Of a stretch of DNA of 61,220 nucleotides, positions 9,262-18,587 are shown piece by piece. The notes under the pieces are model-generated. The model saw only the letters and a list, made by a program, of their open reading frames with translations. It was not told the origin of the DNA and did no database searches. The first letter of the stretch is position 1; every line of letters begins with the position of its first letter. This DNA is from an uncultured Burkholderiales bacterium (GTDB lineage: Bacteria; Pseudomonadota; Gammaproteobacteria; Burkholderiales; Casimicrobiaceae). The stretch covers positions 1 to 61,220 of the forward strand of contig CALDYQ010000003.1 in the NCBI GenBank assembly GCA_937944385.1. The letters are read 5' to 3'. Both the position numbers and the translations under genes were made by a program.

Positions 9262-10218
9262 ATGCAGCCCCAGAAGTCCCAGACGCCACCGAGCACACTC
9301 GACCAATTGCGCGCGATGACCACGGTCGTGGCCGACACCGGCGACGTGAACGCCATGAAGGCGTACGCCCCACGCGAGGCCACGACCAACCCAACCCTCA
9401 TCCTGAAGGCAGCCCAGCAACCGACCTACCGGCCGTGGATTGATGAGGTGATCGCTTCAACGGCAGGCGACGCACTCGCCGATCGCGTCGATCGCCTGCT
9501 GATCCGCTTCGGACGCGAGATCCTCGGCATCGTTCCGGGACGAGTCTCCACGGAGGTCGATGCCCGGCTGTCCTTCGACACCCATGCCACGGTGGATCGC
9601 GCGCTCAGGCTAATCGAGCGCTATCAGATGGAAGGCGTCGACCCAGGCCGGGTTCTGATCAAGATCGCCGCCACCTGGGAGGGGATCCGGGCCGCAGAGA
9701 CGTTGGAGCGACGCGGTGTGCATTGCAATCTCACGCTCATCTTCTCGCCCGTGCAGGCCGTAGCCTGTGCCGAGGCCGGCGTGACGCTCATCTCCCCCTT
9801 CGTCGGCCGCATCCTCGACTGGCACCGTAAGCAAAGCGGCCGCGACTTCTCGGCCGAGGACGACCCTGGCGTGCGCTCGGTACGCACGATCTACACCTAT
9901 CTCAAGGCCCACGGCCTGCCGACCGAAATCATGGGTGCGAGCTTCAGGAACACCGGGCAGATCCTCGCTCTGGCTGGGTGCGACCTGCTCACGATCTCTC
10001 CGGATCTCCTGGCCGAGCTCGCCGCCTCGACCACGCCGGTCGTGCGGCGCCTCGGTGTCGGATCCGACGGCGACCGCCCGCCCACGATCGACGTGCGCGA
10101 AGCCGCCTTCCGCTATGCGCTCAACGCGGACGCGATGGCCACGGAGAAGCTCGCCGAGGGCATTCGCGCGTTCGCGGCGGATGCCGAGCGTCTCGACGCC
10201 CTCCTTGGGGGTGCCTGA
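9262..10218 (+). CDS. tal: Transaldolase
   Basis: 318 aa, the length of TalB-type enzymes. It transfers a dihydroxyacetone unit from sedoheptulose 7-phosphate to glyceraldehyde 3-phosphate in the non-oxidative pentose phosphate pathway. The sequence shows EATTNPTLI near the N-terminus, the Schiff-base Lys in [20 protein letters not shown], and the [10 protein letters not shown] phosphate-binding segment. The start is ATG at 9262, six bases after the pgi stop. Confidence 0.96.
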   Translation: MQPQKSQTPPSTLDQLRAMTTVVADTGDVNAMKAYAPREATTNPTLILKAAQQPTYRPWIDEVIASTAGDALADRVDRLLIRFGREILGIVPGRVSTEVDARLSFDTHATVDRALRLIERYQMEGVDPGRVLIKIAATWEGIRAAETLERRGVHCNLTLIFSPVQAVACAEAGVTLISPFVGRILDWHRKQSGRDFSAEDDPGVRSVRTIYTYLKAHGLPTEIMGASFRNTGQILALAGCDLLTISPDLLAELAASTTPVVRRLGVGSDGDRPPTIDVREAAFRYALNADAMATEKLAEGIRAFAADAERLDALLGGA

Positions 10219-10336
10219 CGCCGGGACCACGACTTTTTTGCCCGGGTGCGACCGCGGATTCCGCTATAGTGCCGCGACCGGGTGCATCCATCGCGCCCTC
10301 ACTCTCCGCCGCCATCGCCGCCGCGGCCTACCGTCC

Positions 10337-11638
10337 TTGGACGTCTTCATCCTCGTCGGACTCATTCTCCTGAATGGTCTGTTCGCCATGAGCGAAATCG
10401 CTCTGGTGTCCGCAAAGAAAGTGCGCCTCCACCAGGCCGCGGAGCGCGGCAGCCGGGGAGCGCAGTGCGCCCTGCAACTCTCCGGCGCACCGACGCAACT
10501 GCTCTCGACCGTGCAGATCGGCATCACGCTGGTCACGCTGGGTCAGGGCGCCTTCGGCGAAAGCGCATTCAAGGAGGATCTGGGCGCATGGATCGCGGAC
10601 TGGCCTGCGCTCGCCCCCGTGGCGAGCGAACTGGCGACCGTGACGGTCCTGTTGGCCATCGGCACTGCGTCGTTGATCTTCGGCGAACTGGTGCCCAAGC
10701 GAATCGGCCTACTCTACCCCGAAGCCATCGCCAAGGTGGCCGCGCGGCCGATGCTCTGGCTTGCGCGCGCTGCCGCCCCGTTCGTGCGCGCGCTTTCGTG
10801 GGTCACCGAGTCGATCGTCGCACCGCTCGCGCGTCGCGGCGAAGATGTCCCACCCGTCACCGAGGAGGACATCAAGGGCCTGCTCGCTCAGGGCGCATCC
10901 GCCGGCGTGTTCGAGGCGAGCGAGAGTCGGATCGCCAGCCGCGTCTTCAATCTGGACGACTATACCGTCGAGCGGATCATGACGCCCCGTGCGGACATGG
11001 TGGTCATCGACCTCGAAGCCGAGGCCGAGGAGATCGAAGCCCTCCTCAAGCAAAGCGATTTCACGCTCTATCCCGTGGTCAAGGGCGACGTTGCCAACGT
11101 CATCGGCGTCATCGATTCGGGCGACCTGCTCGCGCACTTCCTGAAAAGCGGTCGACTGATGCCGGACCGCGTACGCAAGGACCCGCTGTTCATCCCCGAG
11201 ACGGTCAGCGTGCTCGATCTGCTCGAAACCTTCAAGCGCACGCGAGTCGGCATGGCCTTCGTCGTCGACGAGCACGGCGAGGTCCTGGGTCTGGTCACGC
11301 TGAAGGACGTGCTCGAAGCCATCGTCGGCGACCTGGGCGAGGAAGGCGAACCCGCGGGCTCGGATGCCGTGCGCCGCGCCGATGGTAGCTGGCTCGTGGA
11401 TGGTGGGATGACGCTCGACCGCTTCCACGAACTTTTCGCCGACGCGCCTGCATTTCCCGGCGAGGAGGATGCCGCCTATCGCACGCTCGGTGGCTTCATC
11501 ATGGCCGAACTGGGTCGTCTCGCGCGGGTCGGCGATCTGGCCTGGAACGCCGGGTGGCGCTTCGAGGTGCTCGATCTCGACGGCAAGCGCGTGGACAAGC
11601 TGCTGATCACGCCCCCGCACGAGGAGACCGGCGTTTGA
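10337..11638 (+). CDS. HlyC/CorC family membrane protein (DUF21 and CBS domains)
   Basis: About 433 aa. An N-terminal CNNM/DUF21 membrane domain has three or four hydrophobic segments (beginning FILVGLILLNGLFAMSEIAL), followed by a CBS pair (DYTVERIMTPRADM to LVTLKDVLEAIVGDL) and a C-terminal CorC/HlyC domain of about 80 residues. Family members are linked to magnesium or cobalt efflux, though most are uncharacterised. The likely start is TTG at 10337, immediately before the first membrane segment. No clear ribosome site precedes it, so the start is uncertain. Its stop overlaps the next start (TTGA). A TATAGT at 10265-10270 could be a -10 element, but no matching -35 is visible. Confidence 0.88.
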   Translation: MDVFILVGLILLNGLFAMSEIALVSAKKVRLHQAAERGSRGAQCALQLSGAPTQLLSTVQIGITLVTLGQGAFGESAFKEDLGAWIADWPALAPVASELATVTVLLAIGTASLIFGELVPKRIGLLYPEAIAKVAARPMLWLARAAAPFVRALSWVTESIVAPLARRGEDVPPVTEEDIKGLLAQGASAGVFEASESRIASRVFNLDDYTVERIMTPRADMVVIDLEAEAEEIEALLKQSDFTLYPVVKGDVANVIGVIDSGDLLAHFLKSGRLMPDRVRKDPLFIPETVSVLDLLETFKRTRVGMAFVVDEHGEVLGLVTLKDVLEAIVGDLGEEGEPAGSDAVRRADGSWLVDGGMTLDRFHELFADAPAFPGEEDAAYRTLGGFIMAELGRLARVGDLAWNAGWRFEVLDLDGKRVDKLLITPPHEETGV

Positions 11639-12585
11639 TCCTCATCGAGGTCATGCTGCCGGTGGCGATCATCGTGCTGGCCGGGTTCATCGCCGGCCGG
11701 CGCGTGCTCGACGCAGCAGGCATCAAGGCCCTGGCGGACCTGGCGTTTTTCCTCTTTCTGCCCTGCCTGCTCTTTCGTTCGATGGCGACTGCCACCTTCG
11801 AGACCACGGATGCGCAGTTTCTCGCGGTGTACTTTGGCACCTCGCTCGTTTGGTTCGTTTCCGTGACGCTGTTCTCACGCCGTGTCTGGCGGGAGGCCAC
11901 CGGTGGTGCGATCGTGCTCGGGCTAGCCGCGGTCTACTCGAACACGGTGCAGCTGGGCATTCCAGTGCAGAAACTCGCCTTCGGCGAGGCGGGTCTGCGC
12001 CTGCAACTCGCCATCATCTCGTTGCAGTCGCTTACGCTCCTCACGGCGGCCACTGTGTGGATCGAGTCGGCTCGCGCCCGTGCAGCCAAGGCGTCAGGCG
12101 GCACCGGCGGTGGCCTCGTGCGCACCGTCTTCGATGTCGTGCGTTCAGCCGTGATCCACCCCGTCATCCTGCCGATCGGGCTGGGCCTGCTTTGGAATGC
12201 CACGGACCTGCCCCTGCCCAAGTGGTCGGAGCAGCCGCTCGGCTTTCTTGCGTCGGCAGCGGGCCCGCTGCTCCTCGTGCTGATGGGCGCGCAGCTCTCG
12301 CGGATGGAGCTGAAAAGCCAGATCCGCGCGGCCTTCGTGTTCAGCGCGCTCAAGAATTTCGTGCACCCGCTGCTCGTCTGGGCGGTTGCCTGGGCGGTTG
12401 GTCTGCCGCCGATTCCGACCGCCGTGGCCGTCGTCTGTGCGGCGCTGCCCATGGGGGCGAACGTGTTCCTGTTCTCGCAACGCTACCGCGTCAATGAGGA
12501 TGCCATCACGGCTTCGATCGCGCTGTCCACGCTCGTCGGCATGATCTCGGTCACGCTGGCGCTTGCGCTTGTGCCCCGAGTGTGA
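11635..12585 (+). CDS. AEC family transporter (auxin efflux carrier-like permease)
   Basis: 316 aa with about ten hydrophobic segments, beginning ILIEVMLPVAIIVLAGF. AEC family carriers such as MdcF and YfdV move small organic acids such as malonate or malate. The family pattern of two five-helix halves joined by a charged middle loop (around ARARAAKASGGTGGG) is visible, and YSNTVQLGIPV matches the broken-helix Asn/Gly region. The start is TTG at 11635 overlapping the previous stop; ATG at 11653 is possible. Its stop overlaps the next GTG start. The substrate cannot be inferred from these neighbours. Confidence 0.85.
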   Translation: MILIEVMLPVAIIVLAGFIAGRRVLDAAGIKALADLAFFLFLPCLLFRSMATATFETTDAQFLAVYFGTSLVWFVSVTLFSRRVWREATGGAIVLGLAAVYSNTVQLGIPVQKLAFGEAGLRLQLAIISLQSLTLLTAATVWIESARARAAKASGGTGGGLVRTVFDVVRSAVIHPVILPIGLGLLWNATDLPLPKWSEQPLGFLASAAGPLLLVLMGAQLSRMELKSQIRAAFVFSALKNFVHPLLVWAVAWAVGLPPIPTAVAVVCAALPMGANVFLFSQRYRVNEDAITASIALSTLVGMISVTLALALVPRV

Positions 12586-14084
12586 GCGTCACCACCGATC
12601 CTCAGGGCACACCGTTCCTTCCGCCGGCCCTGCTCGCGCTCGGGCCGTTCGCCTTCATCGATGTCGAGACGACGGGGATGCAGCCGCGGGATGACCGGCT
12701 GACCGAGATCGCAATCCTGCGCTACGACAGATCGGGGCGCGTCGAACAGTGGTCGAGCCTCGTGAACCCCGGGGTGCCGATCCCGCCGGATATCCAGGCC
12801 ATGACCGGTATCACGCCCGCGATGGTCAAGAACGCACCCCCGTTCGATGCAGTAGCCGCCACCGCCTGCAGCCTGCTCGAGGGCGCCGTCCTCGTCGCCC
12901 ACAACGCCCGCTTCGATTACGGTTTCATCAAGCATGCCTTCCGCCGAGCGGGGCTCCGCTTCACGGCTGATGTGCTTTGCACGGTGCGCCTCTCGCGCCT
13001 GCTCTACCCCGACGCCGCTAGGCACGGGCTCGATCAATTGATCGAGCGGCACCGTCTCATTGGGACGGATCGTCACCGCGCGTTGGGCGACGCCGCCCTG
13101 ACCGCAGGTTTCGTCGCCGCAGCCTGCAGCGAACGCGGCGCAGACAGTGTCGTTGCCGCGATACGTCGGCTCCTCAAGACCCCGTCGCTGCCAGCGCAGC
13201 TGCCGCCCCATGCGTTGGACGATCTGCCCGATGGTCCAGGCGTCTATGTGTTCTACGGCGTCAATGACCTGCCGCTCTACATCGGCAAGGCAAAGCACTT
13301 GCGGGAGCGTGTTCGCGCCCATTTCTCGAGCGATCACAGGACGGCGAACGACGTCCGGCTGTCGCGCGAGCTCACCCGAATCGAGTGGTTTCCCACGGCG
13401 GGCGAGATAGGCGCGCTGGTGCTCGAGTCCCGCTGGGTGAAGTCGCGCGCTCCCCTGCACAACGTTGCGCTCCGGCGGCATGCCCGCGCGGGTTTGCTGA
13501 CACTCCCGCCCGAACGCACCGAACCTGCCTTCGTGCCCGTCGGCGAGCGTCACCTGGAGTGGGACGCTTTGACCGCGCGCGACTCTGCCCCGCCAGCCTG
13601 GGGCCCGTTCGCCGATCGCGCGGCAGCGCGACGGTGGCTGGACGCACTCGCGCAGGCGCATCGACTCTGCCCACGTGCGCTCGGCCTCGAGGCCGACCTC
13701 CGCGCACGATGGGCCCAGGGGCAAGACACCGGCAGCGATGCGCGATCGCCCTGCTTTTCGCGCCAAATCGGTCGGTGCATGGGTTGGTGCGTAGGCGAAG
13801 AAAGCACCGAGGCGCACCGAGAACGGTTCATCGCCGCTGCAGACTCGATGCGGCTGCGGGCGTGGCCATGGTCGGGGCCGGTTGTGCTCGAAGAGGTCGA
13901 TCACGCGAACGGCCGCTGCGAGCGACTCGTTTTCGACCGCTGGCTTCTCGTCGAGGACGGCGTGCATCAACCCTTCGACCGGGACATCTACCGGCTGTTG
14001 GTCAGACTGTCCGAAAGGACACCCGAGGCATTCGTAGAATTGCCCGCGCTTCGATCAACCGCTGCATCCGAGGAGCTCGATTGA
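12582..14084 (+). CDS. DEDDh exonuclease fused to a GIY-YIG (UvrC/Cho-like) nuclease domain
   Basis: 500 aa. Residues 20-190 form a DnaQ/epsilon-type 3'-5' exonuclease with DVETTG (Asp27, Glu29), an AHNARFDYGF motif II and a DRHRALGDA motif III containing the DEDDh His and Asp. From about 218 a GIY-YIG endonuclease begins, GPGVYVFYG, then LYIGKAKHLRERVRAHF, as in the N-terminal half of UvrC and in Cho. A segment with spaced cysteines (CFSRQIGRCMGWCVG) resembles the UvrC/Cho Cys-rich region. This fusion is known in other bacteria, often annotated as an exonuclease-domain protein, and a role in DNA repair is inferred. The start is GTG at 12582 overlapping the previous stop. Confidence 0.88.
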   Translation: MSVTTDPQGTPFLPPALLALGPFAFIDVETTGMQPRDDRLTEIAILRYDRSGRVEQWSSLVNPGVPIPPDIQAMTGITPAMVKNAPPFDAVAATACSLLEGAVLVAHNARFDYGFIKHAFRRAGLRFTADVLCTVRLSRLLYPDAARHGLDQLIERHRLIGTDRHRALGDAALTAGFVAAACSERGADSVVAAIRRLLKTPSLPAQLPPHALDDLPDGPGVYVFYGVNDLPLYIGKAKHLRERVRAHFSSDHRTANDVRLSRELTRIEWFPTAGEIGALVLESRWVKSRAPLHNVALRRHARAGLLTLPPERTEPAFVPVGERHLEWDALTARDSAPPAWGPFADRAAARRWLDALAQAHRLCPRALGLEADLRARWAQGQDTGSDARSPCFSRQIGRCMGWCVGEESTEAHRERFIAAADSMRLRAWPWSGPVVLEEVDHANGRCERLVFDRWLLVEDGVHQPFDRDIYRLLVRLSERTPEAFVELPALRSTAASEELD

Positions 14085-14085
14085 C

Positions 14086-14478
14086 ATGACAACCACCGCG
14101 TGGCGAGGCCTCAACGTGCTGGGCACACCGCTTCAGCCCTGCAGTCTGCGTCCCCTCACCGGGTTCACGAGAAGCGGTTGCTGCGAAACCGGCCCGGATG
14201 ATGTCGGCTCCCATACGGTCTGCGCAGTGATGACCGAGGAGTTTCTTGCCTTCACCCGCGAGCGGGGCAATGACCTGACCACGCCCCAGCCGATGTATAT
14301 GTTCCCGGGACTCAGGCCGGGGGATCGGTGGTGCTTGTGTGCGTCGCGCTGGCTCGAGGCCTACCGGGCAGGGGTCGCCCCGCTCGTCGTCCTCGAAGCC
14401 TGCCATGAAAAGGCGCTCGATATCGTGCCGCTCGCGGCGCTCAGATCGCACGCAGCGCAGCTTTCTTCGGCCGACTGA
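14086..14478 (+). CDS. DUF2237 family protein
   Basis: 130 aa. Strongly matches the conserved DUF2237 pattern: NVLGTPLQPCS near the start, RSGCCETGPDDVGSHTVCA, EFLAFTRERGNDLTTP, PGLRPGDRWCLCASRW and VVLEACHEKALDIVPL. It has several conserved Cys and His residues that could bind metal. The family is widespread but its function is unknown to me. The start is ATG at 14086, two bases after the previous stop, so it is probably the last gene of the CorC/AEC/exonuclease unit. Confidence 0.9.
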   Translation: MTTTAWRGLNVLGTPLQPCSLRPLTGFTRSGCCETGPDDVGSHTVCAVMTEEFLAFTRERGNDLTTPQPMYMFPGLRPGDRWCLCASRWLEAYRAGVAPLVVLEACHEKALDIVPLAALRSHAAQLSSAD

Positions 14479-14639
14479 GTCGAACGAGTCGATTCCGACG
14501 TGTGGGAACAGGTCGTCGCAAGCGAAGCCAAGACGCGGCGCGCGCGAGCGAGAGGTGAGACATACCTTCGAGGTAGGCGATGCCTCGATCAAGCGCGCAA
14601 CAAAGTACAGGCAAGCGCAGCAGAGCTGTTCTCACTCGA

Positions 14640-15605
14640 TCAGTCAAAGCGAAGATTGCCGTTGGCAACCAACTTCCGCCAGCCATTGAAATCGTCGGCG
14701 ATGAAGCTTGCCAGCCGTTCCGGCCCGCCTGGCGTGAGTTCCACGCCATCGGCAGTCAGGCGCTCCTGAACGTCGCGCATGGTGAGAATCTTTTGCACGT
14801 CAGCATTGAGTCGATTCAGGATGGGCTGTGGCGTGCCGAGCGGCGCGACGATGCCCCAGTAGTTGTAGACCTCGGTCCCGGGCGCGCCGGCCTCGGCGAC
14901 GGTTGGCACGTCAGACAACTGCGGCACACGGCGGGCCCCCGTCACCGCGAGCGGCTTGGCCTTGCCCGCCTTGAAATGCGGGAGCATGGCGGGGATGCTT
15001 CCCGTCAGAAGCTGAATCGATCCGCCGAGGAGATCCGTCGTGGCGGGTGCGATGCCCTTGTAGGGGACGTGCAGGATGTCGGTCCCCGTACGCGCCTTGA
15101 ACAGTTCGAGCGCGAGGTGATTCACACCGCCTGTCCCGGCGCTGCCGTAGGAGAGCTTGCCCGGGTTGGCCTTGGCATAGGCAATCATCTCTCTGAGCGA
15201 ATTGAACGGAGCCTTCTCGCTTGCCGCCCAGACGAGTGGACCTGTCGCGATCAGCGCAACAGGTGCGAAGCCACGCACTGGATCGTACTTCGCCACATCC
15301 GGTGTCGCCGCGGCCACCGTCGTGAAGGGCGAGGCGACGAAAAGCAACGTGTAGCCATCGGCCGGCGCACTGGCGACAAACTGGGTACCGATTGCCCCGC
15401 TCGCCCCCGCACGGTTCTCGACCACGACGGGCTGCTTCAATTCACCCTCGAGCTTCTGCGCGACGAAGCGCGCCACCGCATCGGTGCCGGCACCAGCCGC
15501 GAACGGCACGATCAACTTGATCGGACGATCCGGAAACTGCGCTTGTGCGACCGCCGTCCACCCCGCCACCCCACAAAGCACGATCGATTTCAGGAAACGC
15601 AACAC
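14640..15605 (-). CDS. TctC-family (Bug) periplasmic solute-binding protein
   Basis: 321 aa with a Sec signal peptide ending near AVAQA, then the TctC signature FPDRPIKLIVPFAAGAGTD and VVVENRAGASGAIGT. Bug proteins bind carboxylates or related solutes in the periplasm for TctAB permeases, and Burkholderiales carry many. No tctA or tctB lies nearby, so the ligand and permease are unknown. The start taken is GTG at 15605, with GAAGGG upstream; ATG at 15653 would add 16 residues before the signal. It is divergent from the AAA+ ATPase gene. Confidence 0.9.
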   Translation of the reverse strand: MLRFLKSIVLCGVAGWTAVAQAQFPDRPIKLIVPFAAGAGTDAVARFVAQKLEGELKQPVVVENRAGASGAIGTQFVASAPADGYTLLFVASPFTTVAAATPDVAKYDPVRGFAPVALIATGPLVWAASEKAPFNSLREMIAYAKANPGKLSYGSAGTGGVNHLALELFKARTGTDILHVPYKGIAPATTDLLGGSIQLLTGSIPAMLPHFKAGKAKPLAVTGARRVPQLSDVPTVAEAGAPGTEVYNYWGIVAPLGTPQPILNRLNADVQKILTMRDVQERLTADGVELTPGGPERLASFIADDFNGWRKLVANGNLRFD

Positions 15606-15741
15606 TTGAACACCCTTCGCCAGTCCGCGCTGGCCGTTTGATTCGGAAAGCATCTCGAGGTTAGCGATCCTGTCCTCCGCCGCCTTGACGTCCACGTTAC
15701 AGTCTCGCCGGTCAACCCTTGACGCTGAGTCCGCCTCGCCC

Positions 15742-18048
15742 ATGCATTTCGCACCCACGCCTGACACCGAGCCGCTCGCCATCCCCGCCCCGCAGTCTAG
15801 CCAGACGACCGCGGTCGACCAAAACGCCGCGCTCCTTGCGCTCCGGCTCGTGCTCACGCTCGGGCCGCGCTTCAACCTTCGGCGCGACATCAACGACGTG
15901 ATGACGCTCTGCGCACGGCACCTGCGGTGGCCGCACGGGGTGCTCGCGCGGCTGCAGCGCTTTCTCTCCCAGCGCTGCGCCGACCTGCCAGCGTGGCAAG
16001 GCGTCGCCGAACTCGCACCCGAAGCCTTCGTCACCCGCCATTGCATCTGGAACGGGACCTACGACGACTCGACCGTCTTCTACTTTCTCGACGAGTACTG
16101 CAAGCAAAACCAGAAGGAAATTCTCGCCCTGCTCTCGACCACGGCTGATGCGCTCGAGCACGCCGTGCGCCGCTCCCCGCCGCGCATCGGCGAAAACATC
16201 ACGCTGCTCGCTCGCGTGCTTGGGCTGAACGCCGCCGAGCAGTCGCTCCTCCATGCGGCAGCGCTCGCCAAGTGCTCACGCGACCTCCGCCCGGTGCTCG
16301 TCGACTGCAAGGCCTCGAGCGCGGCCGAGGCACACGCGATGCTCGCCGAGGTGACAGGCGTCGACGCCCGGGAGATCGGCCTGGCCCTGAAGCCCGGCGG
16401 ACGGCTCGAGTCCCTCGCGCTCATCGACGCCCCGATCGCGGAGCACAACATCACGGACCTTGGCGATCTCATGCGGCTCACTGACCGCCTGCTGCCCATC
16501 CTCCAGGCCGAATACAGGGACGAGGCCGCGCTCATGGCGGCCTTCACGCGGCCGGCGAAGCCCACCACACTCTCGCTCGCCGACTACCCCCATGTCGAGG
16601 ACGATGCACGCTACCTGGCCGCCCTGCTTGCCGCCGCCTCCGAGCGGCGGGAGCCTGGCGTCAACGTGCTGATCTACGGGGCACCGGGCACGGGAAAGAC
16701 CGAGTTCGCCAAGGTCATCGCGGCGATGGCGGCTGCAGAACTCTACGAGGTGGAATGTTTCGACCGAGAAGGGGCGAGCCTCACGGGCAAGGAGCGCTAC
16801 CGCTCGCTCCAGATCTCCCAGTCCTTTCTCAAGGACCGTGCGAACACGGTGCTGCTCTTCGACGAGGTGGAGGACGTCTTCCCCTCCAACCCCTCGGACA
16901 TGCTCAACATGTTCTTCGCCGACGAGCACCACCGCGGCAGCGTGAACGGCAAGGCCTGGGTGAACCAGACGCTCGAAACCAATCCGGTGCCGACGATCTG
17001 GATCTCCAACGCGATCAACCAGATCGACCCGGCCTATCGTCGCCGCTTTCAGTTCCATCTCGAGCTCAAGAACCCGCCGCAGAAGGTGCGCGCGAACATC
17101 ACTCGCAAGCATCTTGCCGACCTGCCGGTGAGCGAAGCCTTCATCGAAAAGCTTTCGGCGCGACGCACACTCACCCCGGCGCAGATCCACGCGGCGGCGA
17201 GGTTTGCACAACTGACCGCGGGGCGTGTGACCGACGACGTGGAGGCGCTGATCGAGCGGCAGCTCGATCGCTCCGAGGCTGCGCTCGGCCTCAAGGACGA
17301 GCGGTCCTCGGGCGGCCTCCGGCCGAGCGTCACGCACTACGATCTCTCTCTGCTCAACGTCGAGACTCGCCACCCGGTCGAGCGCATCGTGGCCTCGCTC
17401 AGGACCAAAGGCGTGGGCAGCCTGCTCTTCCACGGCCTGCCGGGCACAGGCAAGACCGCGCTCGCCGAGCACATCGCACGCGAGATCGAGCGCCCGCTCA
17501 TGATCCGCAAGGCGAGCGACCTCGTCTCCAAGTGGGTGGGCGAGACCGAGCAGAACATGGCGGCGATGTTCAAGGAGGCCGCCTCCGAAAAGGCCGTCCT
17601 CCTGCTCGACGAGGCCGACAGCTTCTTCCAGCCGCGAGGGATGGCACAACGCAGCTATGAGGTCACCGAAGTCAACGAAATGCTCCAGCAGATGGAGCGC
17701 TTCGGCGGCGTGTTCGTCTGCACGACCAACTTGATCGACCGGATCGACGAGGCGGCGCTCCGGCGCTTCACCTTCAAGATCCGCTTCAACCCGCTCAAGC
17801 CCGAGCAACGCGAGCGGATGTTCGTGACCGAGGCGCTCGAAGGTGACACCTCCCGGCTCACCGAGCGCCATCGCCACACGCTTGCCAAGCTCGACCTGCT
17901 CACCCCCGGGGACTTCGCCGCAGTCAAGCGGCAGGTGGCGCTCTTCGATGAACCGCTCGCGCCGGACGATTTCCTCGCCCAACTCGTGGAAGAGCACAAG
18001 GTCAAACCCGACGTGAAGTGGGCGCGCCCGATCGGGTTTTCAGGCTGA
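15742..18048 (+). CDS. Tandem AAA+ ATPase of unknown role
   Basis: 768 aa. An N-terminal domain of about 290 residues without a motif I recognise precedes two AAA+ modules. Module 1 has Walker A GAPGTGKT at about 313 and Walker B VLLFDEVED at about 370-378. Module 2 has GLPGTGKT at about 565 and VLLLDEAD at about 619-626. Both have arginine-finger-like RRF segments (DPAYRRRF and DEAALRRF) after a sensor-1-like WISNAIN or CTTNLID. No transmembrane segment, signal or protease domain is visible, so it is probably a cytoplasmic remodelling ATPase. The start is ATG at 15742. It overlaps the convergent glycosylase gene by nine bases. Neighbours give no clue to substrate. Confidence 0.85.
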   Translation: MHFAPTPDTEPLAIPAPQSSQTTAVDQNAALLALRLVLTLGPRFNLRRDINDVMTLCARHLRWPHGVLARLQRFLSQRCADLPAWQGVAELAPEAFVTRHCIWNGTYDDSTVFYFLDEYCKQNQKEILALLSTTADALEHAVRRSPPRIGENITLLARVLGLNAAEQSLLHAAALAKCSRDLRPVLVDCKASSAAEAHAMLAEVTGVDAREIGLALKPGGRLESLALIDAPIAEHNITDLGDLMRLTDRLLPILQAEYRDEAALMAAFTRPAKPTTLSLADYPHVEDDARYLAALLAAASERREPGVNVLIYGAPGTGKTEFAKVIAAMAAAELYEVECFDREGASLTGKERYRSLQISQSFLKDRANTVLLFDEVEDVFPSNPSDMLNMFFADEHHRGSVNGKAWVNQTLETNPVPTIWISNAINQIDPAYRRRFQFHLELKNPPQKVRANITRKHLADLPVSEAFIEKLSARRTLTPAQIHAAARFAQLTAGRVTDDVEALIERQLDRSEAALGLKDERSSGGLRPSVTHYDLSLLNVETRHPVERIVASLRTKGVGSLLFHGLPGTGKTALAEHIAREIERPLMIRKASDLVSKWVGETEQNMAAMFKEAASEKAVLLLDEADSFFQPRGMAQRSYEVTEVNEMLQQMERFGGVFVCTTNLIDRIDEAALRRFTFKIRFNPLKPEQRERMFVTEALEGDTSRLTERHRHTLAKLDLLTPGDFAAVKRQVALFDEPLAPDDFLAQLVEEHKVKPDVKWARPIGFSG

Positions 18049-18540
18049 CTGGGAGCCCTCTGGCCGAAGGACCGCGCGCCATGCAGCGATCTTGCGCTCG
18101 AAGGTCCACGTTGCGTTTGTTGGGCTGGTCGATGGCAGTCCGATGATCTCGATCTCGCTACCGCGAAGCAGCCGACGCGCCTCGCGGTAGGCGAGCCCGC
18201 CATTGCAGGCCACACGTTCGAGTCGTCGGAGTCGGCCGATCAGCCCGATCACGTCGTTCGGCTCGGCTTCGGCGATCGCGCTGTCGAGGCTGCCCGCGCG
18301 CTCGCAAGCGGCGTAGACATCCCAGAGCGCAACGCCCCGGTCCCGGAGCCAGCGACAGCGCTCCGCGTAGGGTGTCGGCTGGGGGTGCTCCGGCCAGAGG
18401 GCTGCAAGCAGCCGCCAGAACTCGTTCTGCGGATGCGCGTAGTAGCGCCGCTCGGCGAGCGAGCGCACGCCGGGAAAGCTCCCGAGCACGAGCACCCGGG
18501 CGTCACGGCGGGCGATCGGAGCCAATCCAGTCAGCGGCAT
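18040..18540 (-). CDS. DNA-deoxyinosine glycosylase (family 6 uracil-DNA glycosylase superfamily)
   Basis: 166 aa. It matches the family that removes hypoxanthine from deoxyinosine in DNA: VLVLGSFPGV near residue 18, the YYAHPQNEFW segment with the candidate catalytic Asn39, VACNGGLAY and the C-terminal LPSTSPTNA motif. It would start base-excision repair of deaminated adenine. The start chosen is ATG at 18540, which puts the conserved core about 14 residues in; ATG at 18561 is possible. Its 3' end overlaps that of the AAA+ gene by nine bases. It is divergent from a tctC gene. Confidence 0.87.
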   Translation of the reverse strand: MPLTGLAPIARRDARVLVLGSFPGVRSLAERRYYAHPQNEFWRLLAALWPEHPQPTPYAERCRWLRDRGVALWDVYAACERAGSLDSAIAEAEPNDVIGLIGRLRRLERVACNGGLAYREARRLLRGSEIEIIGLPSTSPTNATWTFERKIAAWRAVLRPEGSQSA

Positions 18541-18587
18541 GGCGTGGTAGCTTATCGGCATCGAGACTCGATTTCGGAGAAACACCT

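Noticed and set aside
7672-9420. 582-codon minus-strand frame across pgi
   Set aside because: It is a shadow of pgi, which has every family motif on the plus strand.
16276-17997. 573-codon minus-strand frame inside the AAA+ ATPase gene
   Set aside because: It is antisense to an intact gene with perfect Walker motifs, and its own translation shows no domain.
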